Source: Nostocoides sp. HKS02
GTDB taxonomy: Bacteria; Actinomycetota; Actinomycetes; Actinomycetales; Dermatophilaceae
Direction of reading: 5' to 3'
DNA: 64,000 bases
NCBI RefSeq assembly: GCF_009707485.1
Contig: NZ_CP046121.1
Location: forward strand, 1,178,001-1,242,000
Shown piece after piece: positions 61,496-64,000 of the stretch. The notes under the pieces are model-generated. The model did no database searches and was not told the DNA's origin. It was given only the letters and a program-made list of their open reading frames with translations. Position 1 is the stretch's first letter; each line of letters begins with the position of its first letter. Position numbers and translations under genes: made by a program.

Positions 61496-62728
61496 CTACC
61501 CGAGCTGATCGCGGCGCCGGGTCAGGTAGGCGATCTCGGCCGTGTTGCCCGCGAGCTCGATCGCCCTGTCGTAGGCCGCGCGGGACTGCCCGCTGCGGCC
61601 CAGCCGGCGCAGCAGGTCGGCGCGCGTCGCGTGGAAGGCGTGGTAGCCGGCCAACGGGCCTTCGAGACGGTCCACCGCCGCGAGCGCCACCTCCGGCCCG
61701 TCGAGCTCGGCGACGGCGATGGCCCGGTTGAGGGCGACGATCGGCGACGGATCGATGCGGACGAGCTGGTCATAGAGGACGACGACCTGCGACCAGTCGG
61801 TATCACGGGCGTCGCGGGCGGAGGTGTGGACGGCGTTGATCGCCGCGAGGATCTGGTATCGGCCAGGAGCTACCCCGGCTGCCAGCCGCTCCCGCACCAG
61901 CCGATGTCCCTCGGCCACCAGCGCCGCGTCCCAGGCCCCGCGGTCCTGCTCGTCGAGCCTGACCAGCTCGCCACGAGCCGAGACGCGGGCAGTGCGGCGG
62001 GCCTCGGTGAGCAGCATCAGGGCCAGCAGCCCGGTCACCTCACCATCGTCCGGCAGGAGGCTACGGATCAGGCGAGTCAGCCGGATCGCCTCGGAGGTCA
62101 GGTCCTGGCGCACGGGGTCGCTGTCCGGGCCGGTCGCAAGATAGCCCTCGTTGAAGACGAGGAAGAGGACCGCCAGCACGCCGGAGACGCGCGCCGGCAG
62201 GTCCTCGGCGGACGGCACCCGGTACGGGATGTGCGCCGCCTTGATCTTGGCCTTCGCGCGTGTGATGCGCTGCCCCATGGTCGCCTCCTGCACGAGGAAC
62301 GCGTGGGCGATCTCGGGCACGGTCAGACCGCCCACCATGCGCAGCGTCAGGGCCACGCGGGACTCCAGGGCGAGTGCGGGGTGGCAGCAGGTGAAGATCA
62401 GTCGGAGCCGTTCGTCGTCGATGGCGCCGAGAGGCTCGGGCGGCTCGTTGTCGTACCCCATCTGGGCCTGCTTCTGCTTGTCGTCACGCTTGTTCTCACG
62501 CCGGATCCGGTCGATGGCCTTGCGCTTCGCGGTGGTGGTCAGCCACGCGCCAGGGTTCGGCGGTATGCCGTCGACCGGCCAGCGCTCGACAGCGGTGGCG
62601 AACGCCTCGGCCGACGCCTCCTCGGCGATGTCGAGGTCGCCGAACCGTCTGGCCAGGGCGGCGACCACGCACGCCCACTCCTCGTGGTGCGCACGGGTGA
62701 TCGCGTCCTGGATGTCGCCGATGCTCAC
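61496..62728 (-). CDS. ECF-type RNA polymerase sigma factor with DUF6596 C-terminus
   Basis: The GTG start gives 410 residues. Sigma region 2 (FGDLDIAEEASAEAFATAVERWP) and region 4 (LTLRMVGGLTVPEIAHAFLV) are followed by a TPR-rich C-terminal half (GRYQILAAINAVHTSA, YDQLVRIDPSPIVALNRAIAVAELDGP). This matches the ECF42-like group. Such sigma factors are often paired with a DGPF/YCII protein; none is seen within the window. Confidence 0.88.
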   Translation of the reverse strand: MSIGDIQDAITRAHHEEWACVVAALARRFGDLDIAEEASAEAFATAVERWPVDGIPPNPGAWLTTTAKRKAIDRIRRENKRDDKQKQAQMGYDNEPPEPLGAIDDERLRLIFTCCHPALALESRVALTLRMVGGLTVPEIAHAFLVQEATMGQRITRAKAKIKAAHIPYRVPSAEDLPARVSGVLAVLFLVFNEGYLATGPDSDPVRQDLTSEAIRLTRLIRSLLPDDGEVTGLLALMLLTEARRTARVSARGELVRLDEQDRGAWDAALVAEGHRLVRERLAAGVAPGRYQILAAINAVHTSARDARDTDWSQVVVLYDQLVRIDPSPIVALNRAIAVAELDGPEVALAAVDRLEGPLAGYHAFHATRADLLRRLGRSGQSRAAYDRAIELAGNTAEIAYLTRRRDQLG

Positions 62729-62772
62729 ACCAGTTCTACGAACAACGGTGCTCCGATCCGACGCCGCCGGGC

Positions 62773-63768
62773 TCACGGCGTGGGGAAGAAGCCGGGGAAG
62801 GGGGGTACGGCGGCGGGGAGCATCGCGCCTTCGGGGACGGTGACGTTGCTGGGTGTGGCCCCGTCGATGAGCCGAAGCACCTTGGTCCAGGCCAGGTCCA
62901 GCCAGTGCATGACGAAGTCCAGCAACCACAGGACGAACCGCGTCACCATGGTCACCACGACCAGGGGCAGCACCGGGGGCGCGGTGAGAACACCCACCAC
63001 GCCGGCGCCGACCAGGCTCAGCAGCGCCGGCAGCGAGAACCTCACCGGCCCGCCAGCGGCTGGGCGTTCGAAGCTGCGGTAGACGAGCGCCACGAGCGAG
63101 ATCGTCGCCACGGCGATCATGATGCCGGTGTAGGGCTGGTTCGGACGAAGAGCGGTCGCCAGCTGCGCCAACCCCCACGCGATTCCTTGGGGGACCCAGT
63201 CGAGCCAGGACAGCCACGGCCAGATGGTGACCTTGTTGAGCAGGTCCGACACCGACACGAAGACATTGCTGGACTGGTGCAGCATGCTCACGATGATCCC
63301 GGCGAGGACGGCGACGCCGAGAGGCCGGAAACCGAACAGCCGCACCGCGCACCACATGATGTACCGCGTCACGACGCCCTGGTCGGCGTGCGCCTTGAGG
63401 GTGTGCCGGAACTGGTGGTCGGCATGCCGTCGCAGGTATGCCGTGCGCGCCCGTCCGCCGTTCCCGGCGGCCGCCTTGGACGCATCGCAGCGGACGTCGT
63501 GGAGGATCGCGGGCATGGTGTGCCGCCCGTAGCTGGCGATCAACCCCCAGAGGAACGGGGGGATGGATGCGAGGTCGGTGGAGGTGTCGAGGGCGACGCG
63601 TGAGTCCAGGTCGGGGACGCCCGGGGTGCGGTTCGCCCAGCCGAAGGCGTCCCCACAGGTGAAGGACGTCTTGGTCGAGGCGGACCCCAGCTGGGTGAGC
63701 CGCACGTCCTGCTTGGGGCTGGTGTCGTAGTCGTCCGGTTCCGGCCCGACGTGGTCGAAGAACGGCAT
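62773..63768 (-). CDS. DUF1353 protein with C-terminal membrane helices
   Basis: The ATG at MPFFDHVGPEPD gives 331 residues. The N-terminal 150 residues contain the DUF1353 pattern (DLASIPPFLWGLIASYGRHTMPAILHDVRCD). Four to five hydrophobic helices follow, then a Pro-rich tail. DUF1353 is of unknown function and occurs in phages and bacteria. The added membrane part suggests an envelope location. Confidence 0.75.
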   Translation of the reverse strand: MPFFDHVGPEPDDYDTSPKQDVRLTQLGSASTKTSFTCGDAFGWANRTPGVPDLDSRVALDTSTDLASIPPFLWGLIASYGRHTMPAILHDVRCDASKAAAGNGGRARTAYLRRHADHQFRHTLKAHADQGVVTRYIMWCAVRLFGFRPLGVAVLAGIIVSMLHQSSNVFVSVSDLLNKVTIWPWLSWLDWVPQGIAWGLAQLATALRPNQPYTGIMIAVATISLVALVYRSFERPAAGGPVRFSLPALLSLVGAGVVGVLTAPPVLPLVVVTMVTRFVLWLLDFVMHWLDLAWTKVLRLIDGATPSNVTVPEGAMLPAAVPPFPGFFPTP

Positions 63769-63911
63769 GGTGTCCTCCTCGTGGCACCGCACGGTCCACA
63801 CGCTCGAGCAATCATGGTCCCGCGATGGTCCCCGGACGAGCAACGGTGACAAAAGCCGTCAGACCGACTCCTGCGGAAGGTGCGCCGGCGGCTATGCCGG
63901 CACGACTCGGA

Positions 63912-63998
63912 TCACCAGTGTTCGTCGGCCTTGTGCTTGGCAAGCACGGCGTCAGCTCCGACGGCTGGGCTGAACTCGCACGACCCGTCATGGCCGTG
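63912..63998 (-). CDS. C-terminal end of an unidentified protein (partial)
   Basis: On the minus strand an open frame enters from the window edge and ends in CEFSPAVGADAVLAKHKADEHW and TGA. The composition and third-position GC are gene-like, and a longer plus-strand frame over the same bases is Arg/Ser-rich and unlikely. Too short to identify; the Cys/His spacing could be part of a zinc motif. Confidence 0.35.
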   Translation of the reverse strand, partial: HGHDGSCEFSPAVGADAVLAKHKADEHW

Positions 63999-64000
63999 TC

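Noticed and set aside
60302..63082. 926-residue plus-strand open frame
   Set aside because: Antisense to the SNF2 helicase and sigma factor; no domain and an Arg/Ser-rich composition.
63767..63973. 68-residue plus-strand frame at the window end
   Set aside because: Basic, Ser/Arg-rich, without a ribosome site; the opposite strand has a better partial gene.
1..64000. Search for CRISPR repeats, IS ends, integrases, tRNA genes and rRNA
   Set aside because: No repeat-spacer pattern, transposase, integrase or structured RNA gene was recognised by eye.

Overview
The window is about 64 kb of very GC-rich DNA with tightly packed, often overlapping genes, many GTG starts and strong GC bias at third codon positions. 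This points to an actinobacterium. Gene content (LutABC, BsaP, IclR-controlled pca genes, LtrA, ECF sigma with DUF6596, Flp pilin) and style suggest Micrococcales, perhaps Intrasporangiaceae; that placement is inference. No rRNA, tRNA, CRISPR array, transposase or phage module was found. No gene-free stretch exceeds about 300 bases.

Layout. (1) 0-6.8 kb: L-rhamnose use. The end of a rhamnulose-1-phosphate aldolase/lactaldehyde dehydrogenase fusion, rhamnulokinase, a LacI regulator and lutABC together take L-rhamnose to L-lactate and on to pyruvate. (2) 7-14.2 kb: a protocatechuate (beta-ketoadipate) operon on the minus strand, pcaHGBDCIJ then pobA, facing a divergent IclR regulator. (3) 14.2-29.2 kb: a catabolic island with an esterase, an amidohydrolase, two fumarylacetoacetate-hydrolase (FAH) family enzymes, a carboxymuconolactone-decarboxylase-like protein, an IclR regulator, two SDRs, a double GlcG/HbpS protein, a ketopantoate-reductase-like enzyme, a ribose-type ABC transporter and an alpha-L-rhamnosidase. 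Repeated TGAAAG/CTTTCA half-sites precede its transcription units. (4) 29.3-32.5 kb: a secreted EXORDIUM-like protein, an ammonium channel and a metallo-beta-lactamase-fold protein. (5) 32.6-37.3 kb: a plus-strand cluster with an FMN reductase, an unusual SDR, a BBE-type FAD oxidase, a GH1 beta-glucosidase and three truncated gene remnants. (6) 37.4-41.8 kb: a biotin operon, bioB-bsaP-bioA-bioF-bioD. (7) 41.8-64 kb: housekeeping and accessory genes: CorA, a KimA-like permease, an HD-GYP/LuxR regulator, a ZIP transporter behind an iron-box-like site, an Asp-box secreted protein, MscS, a Flp pilin with a clear terminator, LtrA, an HtrA-like protease, an SNF2 helicase, an ECF sigma factor and a DUF1353 protein.

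Taken together, alpha-L-rhamnosidase, GH1 glucosidase, rhamnose and lactate catabolism and the protocatechuate pathway suggest a plant rhamnoside (flavonoid glycoside type) utilisation region. That reading is inference; no single gene proves the substrate.

Two window-wide features stand out. The octamer GTATGCCG/CGGCATAC occurs about 47 times in both orientations, far above chance, at a density like DNA uptake sequences. Six genes each carry one single-base insertion that breaks the frame (pobA, two SDRs, the FAD oxidase, the permease, the HD-GYP regulator). This looks more like sequence error than gene decay, but it cannot be settled here.
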